Counted from the stretch's first letter, positions 47,802-60,767 are shown. The stretch: 64,000 nucleotides of DNA from Amaurobius ferox (GCA_951213105.1 OX578137.1:56621236-56685235), one strand, 5' to 3'. The notes: a model not told the origin generated them from the letters alone. Numbers and translations: made by a program.

Positions 47802-48835
47802 GTTACATTTAGACGAAAGATCACGTTTCTTAAAAAAACGTATTAAGAAAACCTATTCACGTTCGTCATCATATCGTCGACTCCAGAAACCACTAATGTT
47901 AATTGATGATTTAAATTGTTGTTGTTGTTTTTGTTGTGGTTGTTACTAATTTCACCCAATCTAAAATATACTAGACCACGTCCATAAAATCAAAAATTGT
48001 TCCTTAATAATAATAATAAATTTTAAAAAATGTTAAATTGTTCTTTAATAAGAATAATAAATGTTAAAAATGTGTTTCTGAAAAAGAAGTAATAGCTAAT
48101 GTAATATTATTTAGCTATACAAATATTAACTTATTGTCTTGAAACAAATTTTAGTTTAAAAGATAAACATCCTGATATGTAAAATTCGGTTTCTAGAGTG
48201 GTTATGAATATTGTATCTTAGAATTATAACTTATTTATTAAAAGACTCGGGATTAAATGCATCGATTTGTTTTGTTAATGCACCAACCTAATATCCACTA
48301 TTTCATAAATTCAATAATAAGTTTTATTTCCACATTCCCATTTCACCGTTCCATAAATCAGGAGAATTATTTTTCCATATAATATTTTAAATTAATTTAG
48401 ACATGTACAACATAAATTAAATTTTAAATATTATGCTTTTGAGATGAAAGTTTAATCTACACGCTAATTTATATATTTATTTCGACACAGCTTTACACAT
48501 TCATAAGGTAAACTCTTCAGTCAGGACCAATAATTTATTATTACTAAAATTCCATACGCCGAATTTGTTAAATCAATTAACACTCACAAAATTTTGTTGA
48601 AGTACTTATATGCTACAAACTTTCCAATAATATATACATCCCATGCAAACGATAGGGCAGTTTATGGAATATTCTATGTCGTTCATAATGAGTTTCGCGT
48701 AATAAGGGAAGGATATTTCTAATTATGAATATGCAAATGATGCTGAGACATATGAATTTATATTAGAACAATCATTTGTTTGAAAGTAATTCTTATACTT
48801 TGCTCAATGTGAGTGATCTGGTGTGTTCGTAAGCT

Positions 48836-49069
48836 ATATATATACAACATTGCCATAGATTCCACCTGCAAGAGGTGTTTTCAAACTTAGATTCACACTG
48901 CATTGTAGATAAGTGTATCCATTGAGCAGTTGTTTTTGCCTTTGATGTAAGAAAGAGTAGCCTTTAATGAAATATTTGTTTTATTACTGAATGTTTTATT
49001 TTTCTATTTATTTAATTGTGAATATTTCCATGTTTATAGTATTGACGACGGTGCAAAACTTACAGGAGT
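48836..49069. other. Right flank of segment B
   Basis: Starts with ATATATATAC; similarity to A ends here. Nothing recognised. Confidence 0.5.
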
Positions 49070-49480
49070 CGGATTTTCTATTTATCCCCTGGTAGATGGA
49101 GAACCTGTTTTTTTTTCGAAAAGTATTTTCATATCCTAAGGAAACCATCCCCGGTGGCCTAGAATGCTGAATCTTTGTACACTTATTGTAATGAACATCG
49201 CATTGAATCTAACATATTTGGATTTTTGACTCTTCACCTGAAGTTTAGATTACGGTTTTAAATTAATTCAGACTCTCAAGCAGACCTCCAGTGACTTTAA
49301 AGACTGAATCTTTGCACACTTATATATAGACCACTAACCCAACCTATCGAAGCTGGATTTTAGATTCCCCCCAAGAGTGTGTGAAATGGGGGAGGTATAA
49401 AATACTTTCCTCATGCCCCCACTGGGGACATGAATGACGGAAACTCGACCACAAAGCAAAACCTAAATGGTCAGTCCAAT
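49070..49480 (+). repeat. GC-richer dispersed repeat with internal duplication
   Basis: The words CTGAATCTTTG(T/C)ACACTTAT and (G/C)TGGATTTT-type sequence occur twice, about 150 bp apart, with CCCCCAAGAGTGTGTGAAAT near the end. Related to 8530, 35135 (reverse) and 43420. Non-coding. Confidence 0.5.
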
Positions 49481-49648
49481 TTTCAATTAACACAACTGTT
49501 TTCGACGCTAAGCACCATATATTGTTAAATAAAAGTAAACTAATTAAAAAGTAAATTAAAGCTCCAAATTTTAATAGTGTTAGTTGCCCATCCTTTAATT
49601 GGCTTATTAGTTCGCATAATATAAAAGTATCAATGCTAGGCTAGCTTT

Positions 49649-50300
49649 AAATACATTTTGCATTGTTGAATAATGAATATCACTCATCTTCTAATTTTGT
49701 AATACAAAAGAGAATTGGTAGAAAGAGAAACAAATTTTTCATATCACCTCTCTTTCTTTCTTTACATCAACATGTAGAGAAATATCCCAGCATATAAAAG
49801 CATAATATCATTACATTAAATACATTTTACAATGTTCTATAATGCATATTACACGTCTTCCAATTTTGTAATACAAACGAGAAATAATTGAGGAAGAAAC
49901 AAATATTTCATATCGCCTCACTTTAATTTTTAATATCAACATGTAGAGGATGGTCATGCCATATAAAAGTATAATATCATTACATTAAATACATTTTACA
50001 GAATTATGCATATTATTCGTTTTCCAATTTTGAAATGTAAAGGAGAAATGATTAAGGGAGAAGCAAATATTTCATATCGCCTCAGCTTCATTCTTAATAT
50101 CAACATGTAGAGAAAGATCCTGTCATAAAAAGTATAATATCATTACATTAAATACATTTCACAGTGTTATGCATATTACTCATCTTCCAATTTTGAAATA
50201 CAAAAGAGAAATTATTGAGGGAGAAACATATATTTCATACCGCCTTACCTTCAGCTTTAATATCAACATGTCGAGAAAGATCTTGTCATATGAATGAGGA
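49649..50300 (+). repeat. About 168-bp tandem repeat, four units
   Basis: Units begin with AAATACATTT at 49649, 49818, 49987 and 50150 (periods 169, 169 and 163). Each carries CTTCCAATTTTG(T/A)AATAC, GAGAAA, ATTTCATATCGCCTC and ATATCAACATGTAGAGAAAG. Units are visibly diverged from one another, so this is an old local satellite. Confidence 0.9.
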
Positions 50301-51746
50301 ATGGGGACATGGAGTTCCAAATAATGATTCGTTCAGGTAAACTGTGAGGTGCACCCATACTTCGCTGATTAATGACTTGACTCCGGAGCAATATTTTGGT
50401 AGTAATGGGAAATTACAATTCGGTATAAGACGAGAAATATATTTCACTACGATTAGGTAGCGGTAATTTCGAACATTTCTACGAAAGGCATTAAGAACAC
50501 AATAACTTAGTAAAGGATGGTCCATGAGTGTACATGTTAGGTGTATTGAGAGTAAAGTAACCATTCCTCGATCTAATAAAAAGGATGCCAGCGCCCTAGC
50601 TGAAAATGTAAAATATAGCATAATAAACTCGGTAACAAATCGAGATAGAAAAAAAGTGAATTACAAACATAAAGGATTATCTAAGTAGTAGAAATATTCA
50701 CCATGAACATGCAACACGCGCTTATTGAGGGCAATAACTACCTGTCTAAAAGTTGTATAATCAGGACCTCTAAGACGGGGTCACCTGCAAGTTCTACAAA
50801 GTACGGATGCAATATTCTTTCTCGAATTCAAATGTTTATTGTCGCTTAGAGGAGAGCGTTCTGAACAGGGTTTATATTAAGTTCCAGTGCATGTAAATGT
50901 TTTTATACTGATCTTGAATGTGATATAAATTTGTACATAACTATATTGTATTATACATAAATATTCTGTAACCGAGTTTAATTTTCTACTAATATAACAA
51001 TTTTACAATTTTGTAACTGGCATTCTTCTTCTTTTTAGCTTTGTTGTTGACTGTGTAAACTTATTTGTTTTTATTTATTTCTAAGGGTGTTGTACATATT
51101 TATTTTTGGGAAGTAGTTACTTCAATATAGACAAGTCTTATGCATACTCTCATGGACTTTTTTACAAAGGTATTGCGACGCTTAAAAACTTTTCAAGGAA
51201 CGCTGCATAATTAATATATTAGTTTTGTGCTTATTATGCGGTTGTCAGCAAGAGATAGTTCATAGATACTGTGACAAGAATATATCACTTATTTCTTTAA
51301 TAATAATTAAGTACATTGCCGGAACTTATTATATAACTTCCTTCAAAAGTGAAACTCTAACTAAAAATGCATTTCTGTCAAGGTGATTTTGGGTGAGGTT
51401 TTGGAACATATTCTAACTATTTGCAGTGTAAAGATTTTGCTTATAAGCGAGAGTATTTGAAAGACTCTAACGATATATGTACTCCTTTTGACGGTAGAAT
51501 ATATTTTGTGAGAAGCATATAACTTTTCCTATCTAATACAAATGTTTCTTTCATTAATGATAAATAAAATCCACACAAAATACCAAATTCAACTATATTT
51601 CGCGTTAACATAATTTGACAATTAGAAATTTTGCTGACATCTGTTAAGAAATATACTCCATTATATTATATTAAAATACGTTGATTATTAACTTATCAAT
51701 TTGGCGTCATTTTCTTTAACTTGAGTGTCATTGTTTGACTCAAAAA
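50301..51746. other. No feature recognised
   Basis: A 111-codon minus-strand frame at 50286-50621 overlaps the end of the satellite. It has no recognisable motif and I do not call it. The rest is AT-rich. Confidence 0.5.
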
Positions 51747-51850
51747 CGAATCTTCATCCGTGAAAAGTGCGTTGAACCATTACGATTTTGTTCACGTCGA
51801 GTGTTGACAACACTACTTAAACCGTACTTAACAATCATAGGGACAATAAT
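51747..51850 (-). pseudogene. Tc1-type transposase relic (first-acid block)
   Basis: On the minus strand WFNALFTDEDS (51747-51779) matches WCNVLFTDESRF in the Tc1 fragment at 246-884. The DNA just upstream (GTTGTCAACACTCGACGTGA) matches the same gene's ATCAACACTCGTCAACAT region, with a deletion and a TAA. The remainder of the transposase is not found on either side. Confidence 0.55.
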
Positions 51851-52772
51851 CCATGGCGTGCGGACATTATATTTTGACATGTAGCCTTCACCTTACAGTG
51901 TTGCCAGATATCGACATTCTTATTCTGTTTGTAGCCATTGATCAGACAGCCGGTGCCATTTCTCCCCGATTGCGTTTGTGCTGTAATGCGATGTACTCGT
52001 CATCAGAGAATATTGGAGTCCAAGGTCATCCTAGAACGGATCTTCATATAATTGATCCAGTTGTTCGCAAGTATTTCCACAAATAAGAAATAACAGAAAA
52101 ATCTTTACAAAATATATTAGTGACTTCTTAATGAACTGTCCTGACTCGAGACTCTCAACAGTAAGTTAGATTTAAGAATCTTCCAAATGTATTATTTGTG
52201 TCATAATGAAACTAATCGAATCCAAAATCAACGATAACATTATTCGAAAAAATTTTTAACTTTCAAACTCTTAGGTAAAAACGAGTTATTTTCAACCCAC
52301 ACCGAATTTTCATTTTGTTCCAGCTGCAGCAAATCGCTATTAGGCGCATCATTAGATATTTGCATGTCTCCATCGCGAACAATAGTAAGTTTCACCCCCA
52401 AACAAATTCGCTATTTGAGAATTTACATTACATACATAACTTTTGGTAGGCAGTGCAATTACCTTAATTAATAAAATCATCGCATTAACAGAAAAAAAGA
52501 TGCAATTAATGACCCTACTAATATTTACCTATTAGTAAAGTAAATGTCTCAACAAAACAATCGGATGGTTGTATGCAGGAAAATCAATATGTACATAACG
52601 CTAACTTAATCTAAATTAATGTAATGAATCTACATTAATATAATTTGATTATTTTTACTGCGACTAAGTAATTTTTATGTTTTAGAACAGCAGCAATGTC
52701 GACCTGAATTGGGACACTTCACTCCAAACTGTTTCCAATTGTCATTTCTGGAATTCTTAGCACCAATCTTTT
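51851..52772. other. No feature recognised
   Basis: A 77-codon plus-strand frame at 51853-52086 lies over the continuing antisense of the Tc1 relic and has no family signature. No other signal. Confidence 0.45.
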
Positions 52773-53825
52773 ACTTTCCTTACATACATTCCTTCTACAT
52801 AATATATAAGGAAAGTATTGTGACGGGGTCGAAAATTCGAATTCGACTTTTCGACGGGAGAGCACGGTTCAAGCATCCGTGATCAAGAATAAAACATTTT
52901 TGAAGTGATATCTGTGTATGTGTGTGTGTGTGTGTGAAAGTACGTGTGTGTGTGTGAAAGTATGTGTGTGTGTGTGTGTGAAAGTATGTGTGTGTGTATG
53001 TGAAAGTATGTGTGTGTGTGTGTGAAAGTATGTGTGTGTGTGTCAGTGAGCCTGTGGAAACGATAACTGACGTACGAATGGACCGATTCAGACGAAATTT
53101 GGTACAAAAATCACAATCCGTAAACACTGGAAGCCTATTGTTTTTATACCCAATCGAATGTTCAGAACCTCCTAAATCGAATTTGAAATAAGTCGTCAAA
53201 AAATTAAAACCGCTGATAAAGTTACGCAAATAGACATTTCTTATGTAATATTTCATTAGAAAACGATTGACATAAATTTTAGAAAGCTAACATAAACCGT
53301 CCTCGAGACATTGCATATTTTTCAGAAAAATTATCAAAAAGTCATATAAAATAAAAAAAAAATATTTCCTATTGAGAAATATGTTCACTTTTCATATGTA
53401 ATACCGTGCGATAAATTTGGTGACATCATTCTCGTGGATCTAGCTTGTTCCATTCATGAAAAAAGATAGTTTGAGTAATACTTTTGAATTTGAACGCCAA
53501 TAGCCATTTTTCTGCTGTAAGAATAACTTATTTCTTCATCCATAACGCTTGACGAAATTTTGGCGACAAATTTGGTGGAATGTCGCCAATTTGGCGACTT
53601 TTTTAAATGTCGCTAAATTAACGAAAACTCGCCAAATGGATAAAAATGACGCTAAATCAATGACGACTCATTGATGATGACGACATGGAAAATGACGATT
53701 CATTGACGAAAATTCAATATCTTGGAATATAAATAACTACTATAAAATTAATCTATATTTTTTTACTGTAAAAGTAGTAAATTCATTGCATTATATAAGA
53801 AAAGTTGTGTGCTGCCCACATCAGA
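52773..53825 (+). mobile_element. Hairpin-ended element, subfamily 2, 1053 bp
   Basis: Begins after a T-run with ACTTTCCTTACATAC / ATATAAGGAAAGT, then GACGGGGTCGAAAATTCGAA, TTTTCGACGGGAGAGCACGG, a GTGTGTGTGAAAGTATGTG minisatellite core and GACCGATTCAGACGAAATTTG. A block rich in GGCGA/TCGCCAAA words follows at 53560-53660. It ends TGTGCTGCCCACATCAGA and T6. The terminal sequences are those of subfamily 1 while the interior differs. A 153-codon Thr/His frame across the core is repeat-derived. Confidence 0.85.
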
Positions 53826-54033
53826 TTTTTTATGATAAAATGTGTGCGTGTTGTATGGAAAATGCAGTTTAGCGTTTTTTCTTGAGGTCTAGTTATTTAA
53901 CTTACCTGTTGGGAAATATCAGGGATGTAATGTTAAGCTTATACCCTCCTGTTTCAAGATTCGTTCATTATATCCTCCAATCGCAAATTTTTGGTATTCA
54001 AAGGACAAACCAATTAGTCCTAGCAGTTGATTT

Positions 54034-54313
54034 CTTCTTCGAACCAGACCGTCCGACCTACCAGAAAGGCGTAAGGTATCTGTTTGGACGGCCGGGAAGT
54101 GCCACCCAATTTAGACCAGAACCCAGTGGGGGAGGCATCCACATGGACCGTACCCTCCTTCCCCTACCACCAACCTCTCGGAAGGACTCACGGACCCACA
54201 TGTTTAACGTGATCGTACTCCGTATGAACACGGCGGCAGTTTGGGAAGCGCCGAGAATCGTACCCTGGACTACCGAGTGCAACCTCCGCGCGCTAACCAC
54301 TGAGCTACCGCGC
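54034..54313 (-). mobile_element. Full-length tRNA-derived SINE with TSD
   Basis: The flanks TCCTAGCAGTTGATTT (54018-54033) and TCCTAGCAGTAGATTT (54314-54329) differ at one base. The minus strand reads GGAGCGCGGTAGCTCAGTGG-TTAGCGCGC (A box), GGTACGATTCTCGGCGC (B box), a 130-bp body and CCTTTCTGGTAGGTCGGACG-GTCTGGTTC. The length is 280 bp. Frames through it (80 and 145 codons) are not genes. Confidence 0.9.
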
Positions 54314-54329
54314 TCCTAGCAGTAGATTT

Positions 54330-55677
54330 GTCCTCTGCTTCAATTGCTCCTAGAAACTATATTGCTCCAAGAGCTTGTTATGGTTGTCTCTCTGCAATCG
54401 GTCTTTTAGCGAATGCCCCTTTCACAGATTTATGTTATTTAAACTTGATAGGATGCCATGTAAATTTATTATTTATTAATTATCATTATTAATTTATTAT
54501 TTGTTTTTCTGCCACGTGTCATGTTCGTTTGTGTTGGGTGAGCACCATATACACCATAAACAATTTCCAAGTTCTGACCAACTTTACACGTAGTTACTGA
54601 CTTTTTCAAATAAATTCTGAAATTGCATTACCCGTATCTCTGCATTCTAAAGGGAAACATAAATATTTCCTACCTATACCATAGTAGAACTTACTAACTA
54701 ACACATATTTTGAAAATTTTTCGCTAGTTCTCGTGATAGCAAGAAGTGGCTAGTTATACAACTTTTATAGATAGCGATTTCACATTTAGCTATTTTTGAC
54801 AGAAAAATGTTCAATTTCTTAAATTAACCACAGAATTTTAAAGTTGGTTGCAATCAGTGGAATTAAAATTCCTTCAATTAAGGATTTTAGAACTTTTCAG
54901 GTTTAAGAATTTACTTCAAAATGCAATAACGATTCAATTGATTAATTCCACAGAACTTATCAAAAATAAAACTCAAAACACTTATGATTATAGTAAAATA
55001 GCTTAATGACAGAGAAGTAGCAATATTGATGATAATATTCGGATTTACTATCACCAACGCTTTAGGAGTTGCTTTAAAGTAACTGATAGTGAGCGCTCTT
55101 TAAACATTTTTCTTTGAAACTACGTAAACGACGGAAACTAAACTTTAGTAAACATATATTTTTACATGCATTTAATCACATCCTTACATTTTTATAGAAA
55201 ATGTTTCTGCGCAGCTAGCTCTACACTATATAAAACACATTTTCAAAAATTGAATTTTTTATCTAAATTGCACCAAATTTATTAATTAAGGTTAATTTGT
55301 TATCAATATTTAGTATACAAAGTCGTATTTACTATCAGTAAATATGTTTGCGAAAGAAAACTGTTTTGAGAAAGGACGCAAATATTTGCGAAATGACGCA
55401 ATTAAGAAAAAATAATCTCAAATGTTAAGGAAATTACACTAAATTTAACATATGGAAGTCTATTAAAAAGATAAATTCGAAAAGTGCAACATGCTTACAA
55501 ATCGAATACTAATTTTGAGAAAGACACATAATTAATAAATTTAAATTAATAACAAATTTTATGAAGGTATTTGGATGTACAAAATTGAAAAAATAGAGTT
55601 ACCTTCTGTGTCTTAGGATTACGTGTTGCTTTATACATCTACGCAATTTGTGTAAAGTAAATGCTGGTTAGATGTAC
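54330..55677. other. No feature recognised
   Basis: AT-rich DNA without a recognisable gene or repeat. Confidence 0.5.
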
Positions 55678-56521
55678 TACATCACTCAATAATTCTCCGG
55701 TCTAACTAAGAAAAATTTTTTTTTTAGAAATTCAACTTTATTCATCAACATACTCTCCTTCAAGAGTGATACATTCATTCCAACGCTCCTCTAACTTTTC
55801 GATGCCTTTTTCGTAGAACGATTTGTTTTTGCTCTCAAAATAGGCCTCAGTTTAGGCAATCACTTCTTCATTTGAGCCAAATATCTTTCCTTGGAGAATC
55901 TTTTTGATGTCTGCAAAAAGCCAGTAGTCGCTGGGGGCCAGATCGGGAGAGTATGGTGGGTGAGAAAGCACTTCGAAGCGTAATTCATATAATTTAACCA
56001 TCGTTTTCATGGAACGTTTTCGTGTAAAATTGTAAACACACTACCTTCTGATATCTTTAAAGTGTCAGCTATCTCACGCAACTTCACTTTACGGTCTTTG
56101 AAAACTATTTTGTGGACTTTTTTTATATTTTCCGGAACAACTGCCGATTTTGGGCGACCAGAGCGTTCAGCATCATCGGTGTTTGTACGACCGCGTTTAA
56201 ATTCAGCATACCAGTCAATAATAGTTGATTTCCCTGGTGCAGAGTCTCCATAACGCTATCAAGCCACTGTTTGGCTTCAACAGTATTTTTCCCATCAAAC
56301 AACAATGTTTAATCAACACACGAAATTATTTTTTATCCATTGTTTTGAAAATTACAAAACTGGGATCACTAAAACCACTGTAACCTATAAAATAATTGTC
56401 AGATTGTCATGAAATTTTGACATGTGCCGTTTGAAGGTTGGTACTATCCAGAAATCATATGGGTCTGTCAACAGTGTTGCCATATATGTGTCAGACCGGA
56501 GACGTATTGAGTGAAGTGTTA
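55678..56521 (-). mobile_element. Internally deleted mariner element
   Basis: The ends TCACTCAATAATTCTCCGG (left) and, inverted, TCACTCAATACGTCTCCGG (right), each followed by TCT(A/G)AC, are terminal repeats. TA lies at both extremes (55678-55679 and 56520-56521). Length is 844 bp against about 1.3 kb for a full mariner. It encloses the transposase remnant at 55738-56340. Confidence 0.8.
55738..56340 (-). pseudogene. Mariner (DD34D) transposase, internally deleted
   Basis: From the ATG at 56338-56340 the minus strand reads MDKK, a TAA, then MGKNTVEAKQWLDSV. One missing T shifts the frame to YGDSAPGKSTIIDWYAEFKR, GRPKSAVVPENIKK and LREIADTLKISEGSV, the two-helix-turn-helix DNA-binding half. 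After ILHEN the frame jumps to MKTMVKLYELRFEVL and SHPPYSPDLAPSDYWLFADI, the third-acid motif of DD34D mariners. After one TAA (in EEVIA*TEAYFES) it ends KLEERWNECITLEGEYVDE. The central section of about 150 residues, with the first two acids, is deleted. Frameshift, stops and deletion make it inactive. Confidence 0.88.
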
Positions 56522-57645
56522 CGCTAAATTCAATGCAAGTACTTACAGGGTGTAAATAGAAAAGTTATTCACGTTGTGAAAAATGTGCAGGTGGTTATAA
56601 ATTTTGATATACTGATCATATTCAAATACAATGTTGCAGTGGCAAAAAACAAATTTTGCAAAAAAATAATGATTGAACGAAAATGAAAAATATTCGAACA
56701 ACCAGCATGACTCAAAGACAAATTAAATAGAGAATTTTGGTATTTTTCTTTGTCTTGGTGTGCTTCTTTGTCTTTGTCTTCCGTGTGATATTCCATTTCA
56801 TTTGTTTAAATGTATTTTAATGTTTGACGGACTTTAACCCCCACCACACACACAAACACAACTTTGATGGTATTTATGTTTTGAAATTTTCAAAAGTCTA
56901 TTGTTATTGGACTATGTATCTACAGGTTCATATTGAATTTTAAGTTTGTCGCTTAAACAGTTCAAAACTAAAAGCGGGGAGAGGGATTATAAGACATAGA
57001 TAGCTCATTAATAATGTTTCTGATTATTAACCAGGAATCCCTAAATATAATATATAATCTTATTTTATGTTATATTTTGAAGGAAATATTTTTCACAACA
57101 TACAATTTACAGCTGTTGGAATAAATTCCCTTTATCAATCTTTCGCGGAAAAATTAGTTAAAAAATTAATAAATGCTTTCTAATATTTTTACCAATATTG
57201 TTAGATCTAATTTACAACTTCAAATATATGGTACATTTTACTCACATTCACCGCATCATTGTAAGTAAAATATAAAAAATATAAAACTGATATATGTCCT
57301 AACTTAACATTTGAATGATCTATTTAAGCATTCAAAATAAAATGATTGAACTCTTATTAAACCAAGTACCAGCGTCAGTATCTCAGTTTTATTCTTGATA
57401 TAAACATACAATTATTTGAACAACTTTATTAGACATGAAATTATTTGAGGCTATGTGTAGACAAGAAAATTGAGTCATATTACAGTCGGTATCAAATTTC
57501 AATGTATCAAATTACAGCATATACTAAACTTTCTTACGATATTAAATATATCGGTAATTTGCTGATAAAAATAGGCTATGCATTTCTAAAGAGCAAAAAA
57601 GTAGTCCAAGAATACCGGAATCTACAATGGGAGTGGATTTCTCCT
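56522..57645. other. No feature recognised
   Basis: AT-rich DNA; a 79-codon frame at 57445-57684 runs into the satellite and matches nothing that I know. Confidence 0.5.
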
Positions 57646-58553
57646 TTTAGAACGCCTCTTTTAGGCAGGTTATGTTTAGCATGATCCAAAACAAAATTAT
57701 ATTTTACTTCAAACATAAAATAAATTTATTAAATTTATTTATTATTCTTATTTTAATAAATATAATTATTTACATTATTGATGTTTTCAAGGAAATTATT
57801 CCCTGTAATAATTTCATTTCTATGCAGGCGATATAAGAGTATGCATGCGAGAAGAACTTCTCATTTATTTACTTTTAGAACGCCTCTTTTAGCCGGATTA
57901 TGTTTAGTATGATCCAAAACAACATTGTATTTTACTTTAAACATAAAGTAATTTATTAAATTTACTTATTATTCTTATTTCAATAAATATAATTATTTAC
58001 ATTATTGATGTTTTCAAGGAAATTATTCCTTGGAATAATTTAATTTCTATGCAGACGATATAAGAGTATGCATGAGTGAAGAACTTCGCATTTATTTACT
58101 TTTAGAACGCCTCTTTTAGGCGGATTATGTTTAGTATGATCCAAAACAACATTGTATTTTACTTTAAACATAAAGTAATTTATTAAATTTACTTATTATT
58201 CTTATTTCAATAAATATAATTATTTACATTATTGATGTTTTCAAGGAAATTATTCCTTGGAATAATTTAATTTCTATGCAGACGATATAAGAGTATGCAT
58301 GAGTGAAGAACTTCGCATTTATTTACTTTTAGAACGCCTCTTTTAGGCGGATTATGTTTAGTATGATCCAAAACAACATTGTATTTTACTTTAAACATAA
58401 AGTAATTTATTAAATTTACTTATTATTCTTATTTCAATAAATATAATTATTTACATTATTGATGTTTTCAAGGAAATTATTCCTTGGAATAATTTAATTT
58501 CTATGCAGACGATATAAGAGTATGCATGAGTGAAGAACTTCGCATTTGTTTGC
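57646..58553 (+). repeat. 227-bp satellite, four units
   Basis: The word AACGCCTCTTTTAG starts at 57651, 57879, 58106 and 58333 (periods 228, 227 and 227). Units 3 and 4 look identical, unit 2 differs at a few bases and unit 1 is the most diverged. This is a gradient expected of recent unequal exchange at the right side. Each unit includes CCTTGGAATAATTTAATTTC and CAGACGATATAAGAGTATGC. Non-coding. Confidence 0.95.
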
Positions 58554-58599
58554 TGCATTTTAATGATAAGTTTGTACATCTGTTATTAAAATTCCAATT

Positions 58600-58780
58600 C
58601 CCTAACGCAAATATGAAAGCTGAGGTACGAAATAAATGTCCCGTGCTACCCTAACCTCATTCTTAATGTTCAACACGTATTTAGGGAAAGTTCTAAAGCT
58701 ATTCGAATGCGAAATGGCAACGCTGAATTCAAAATCATGATTTATTAAGGTTAACTGTGCAGCATATCCATACTTAACTG
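58600..58780 (+). repeat. Dispersed CAACACGTRTT repeat, copy 5
   Basis: ACCTCATTCTTAATGTTC, AACACGTATTTAGGG and TTATTAAGGTTAACTG are in the family order. The copy is truncated relative to those at 17545 and 23613. Confidence 0.45.
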
Positions 58781-60067
58781 ATTTATGGTTTGTCTGTAGC
58801 ACAACATTTCAGCAGTATAAGTATCACGAAGTATTGCAATGATTTGAAATTATGAAATATGTTCCAAGTTCTGGTGAATATTAAACTGTGTTGTATACGG
58901 AAAATATATTGACGTGCTTTAATGCATAATGGATAATTTTTTGTAATTACGAAGTCATCATATATTCAAACGAACGTTTGTCGTGATTGCTGATTTAGAA
59001 TTTAAAAATTTAAAGCATGCAAGAATGTATTTTTATTTTAAAATAACAACAATATTTATTCTAAAATGCATATCATGGAAGAAGCAACTTATAAATTAGG
59101 ATTAGAAAATGAAATATGGAAGAAAAAACATGTATACTGAAAACAGTAATGAAAATTACTGAGAAGTACTGATAAGTGTGTACTGTAACGTCTGGTTGGA
59201 AGTCACTTCTGGGTGGGATATATACTAATTTGTTGAATCGTGAAATTTCAGATTGTAAGTAGCTTCTTATATGATACATACCAGCAGGCTAAATTTCTCA
59301 ATTTCTAATTAAAAACAGCTAACGGATTGAGTACGTATTTTTCAGCTGCATTTTGTGAACACAGTAGAAAGTTATGTTTCGTATGTATGTATGTGCTTCG
59401 TATATGCCTTATATTTATCGTAAGCGGATGCTCTCGAACAATATACACGATTCTTAAAAATATTCCCAAAGAGATTGTTAAAAGATCATCAATCAAAAGG
59501 ATAGTCGCTGATTGAGGAACATTTTTTTCGCAGGAGTTTTATAGGCTCTTTAGATATTTAATGTTCATGGTTAAAGTCCTTTTAACAAAATATTCTATTC
59601 AATTGATAGAGACAGTAAGTTACAGGTAAAAATAAATTCGCAAGAAAAAAAATCCTCCTTCCTCAATATAAATAAGGCAGAGCAGCAATTTATAAAAAAC
59701 TATAAAATACATTTTTTTAGTCACATTCATCTTTAGGAAGGGGTTAATCAGCTTTCAAAACCAATTGATACATTTTAATAAATACTTTATGCTATTACTA
59801 AAGAAGTTCTTTAATTTTAAATGATATAATTTAATTATATGAAATACAATCAGTATACCTGTTCTTCGCACGGATTATATAATATAAAGAAACTTAAAAT
59901 TCACAATCATGTGCAAATTCGTGTAGTATATATACTAGTTAAAATTTTAATCAAAATATTTTGCTAAAATATTTAATTTAATGCTCCTAAAAAGAAGTTT
60001 AAGAACCTCTGTTCACGGTATATAAAACTATCTTCACGGGCAGATCTGAAGAATAAAATACCCAAGC
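58781..60067. other. No feature recognised
   Basis: AT-rich DNA with overlapping short frames on both strands around 59305-59515, none with a known motif. Confidence 0.5.
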
Positions 60068-60767
60068 CGCGTTTGCAGTGGCGGCTCGTGATCAATACGT
60101 AGAGAGGGGCGCTGATTAAAGCATGTTTTTTATATATGTATCTATATAAATAAATTGAAAATATGTTTATATATGTGTTTGTGTATAGTGATAATTGGCT
60201 GTTAAAACTCGAATTTATAATAAAAGTCTTGAATTTATAATAAAACCTATAATAACATTTTATTATACATTAACGACTTTTAAACATTTTGCTGTGAGAG
60301 TGATTTTTACTATATATTTTAAATGTCTTAGGAAATTACAGTTTCTTAGTTTTATAATTAAATTTGATAGGGTTTTTTTTTAGATTTAATAGTTGAATAT
60401 TGCACTGCACTGCAAAAAAAATGGTGAATCATATTAGATTTATAGGCATCTATGAAATATTTACCGTTCTTCTTAATTTTTTACATTCAAGAGTCAAAAT
60501 ATATGATGTGAGCTGCATATAAATTTCTTTCATTCAAAGGTAAGTTCATTTCTGTAACAATCTAATAATCGTGTGTGAAAAGCTTTGAACAATGTTAAAA
60601 CAATCGCATATATATTAAAATTTGGTTATTTTGTTTTCAGCGCCTTAATAAACTTAATAATCGTATTCATTTATATGCACTTACAACAAATATATAACAA
60701 GAAATATCAATCATGCTTAAAACATTGATTATGAAACATTTTCCACCTTCAAGGCAATTTTATTTAA

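Larger units (their letters stand above)
37156..48835 (+). repeat. Segmental duplication, copy B (11.7 kb)
   Basis: Direct, collinear copy of 2001-12564. B is longer because of later insertions: hairpin elements at 41301-43213, a composite SINE-mariner at 43841-44537 and unexplained blocks at 39045-39590 and 46417-47064. It lacks A's 2735-4060 and 4665-6065. Outside these, similarity is continuous. Minus-strand frames at 7677-7898 and 40802-40993 share ISLKFDS and NTY(Y/F)SK, but this is what the DNA similarity predicts, and I do not call a gene. Confidence 0.9.

Noticed and set aside
50286..50621. 111-codon minus-strand frame
   Set aside because: It overlaps the end of the 168-bp satellite, matches no family that I know, and has no supporting splice or promoter signal.
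52795..53256. 153-codon Thr/His-rich frame, and Cys-Val or Thr-Asp frames at 23149-23424, 29350-29723 and 31780-32025
   Set aside because: All are translations of the microsatellite core of the hairpin-ended elements, present in both strands and several phases.
54058..54319. Frames of 80-145 codons on both strands (also 44334-44522, 28265-28480)
   Set aside because: They coincide with the tRNA-derived SINE body; the related frames in different copies only reflect SINE homology.
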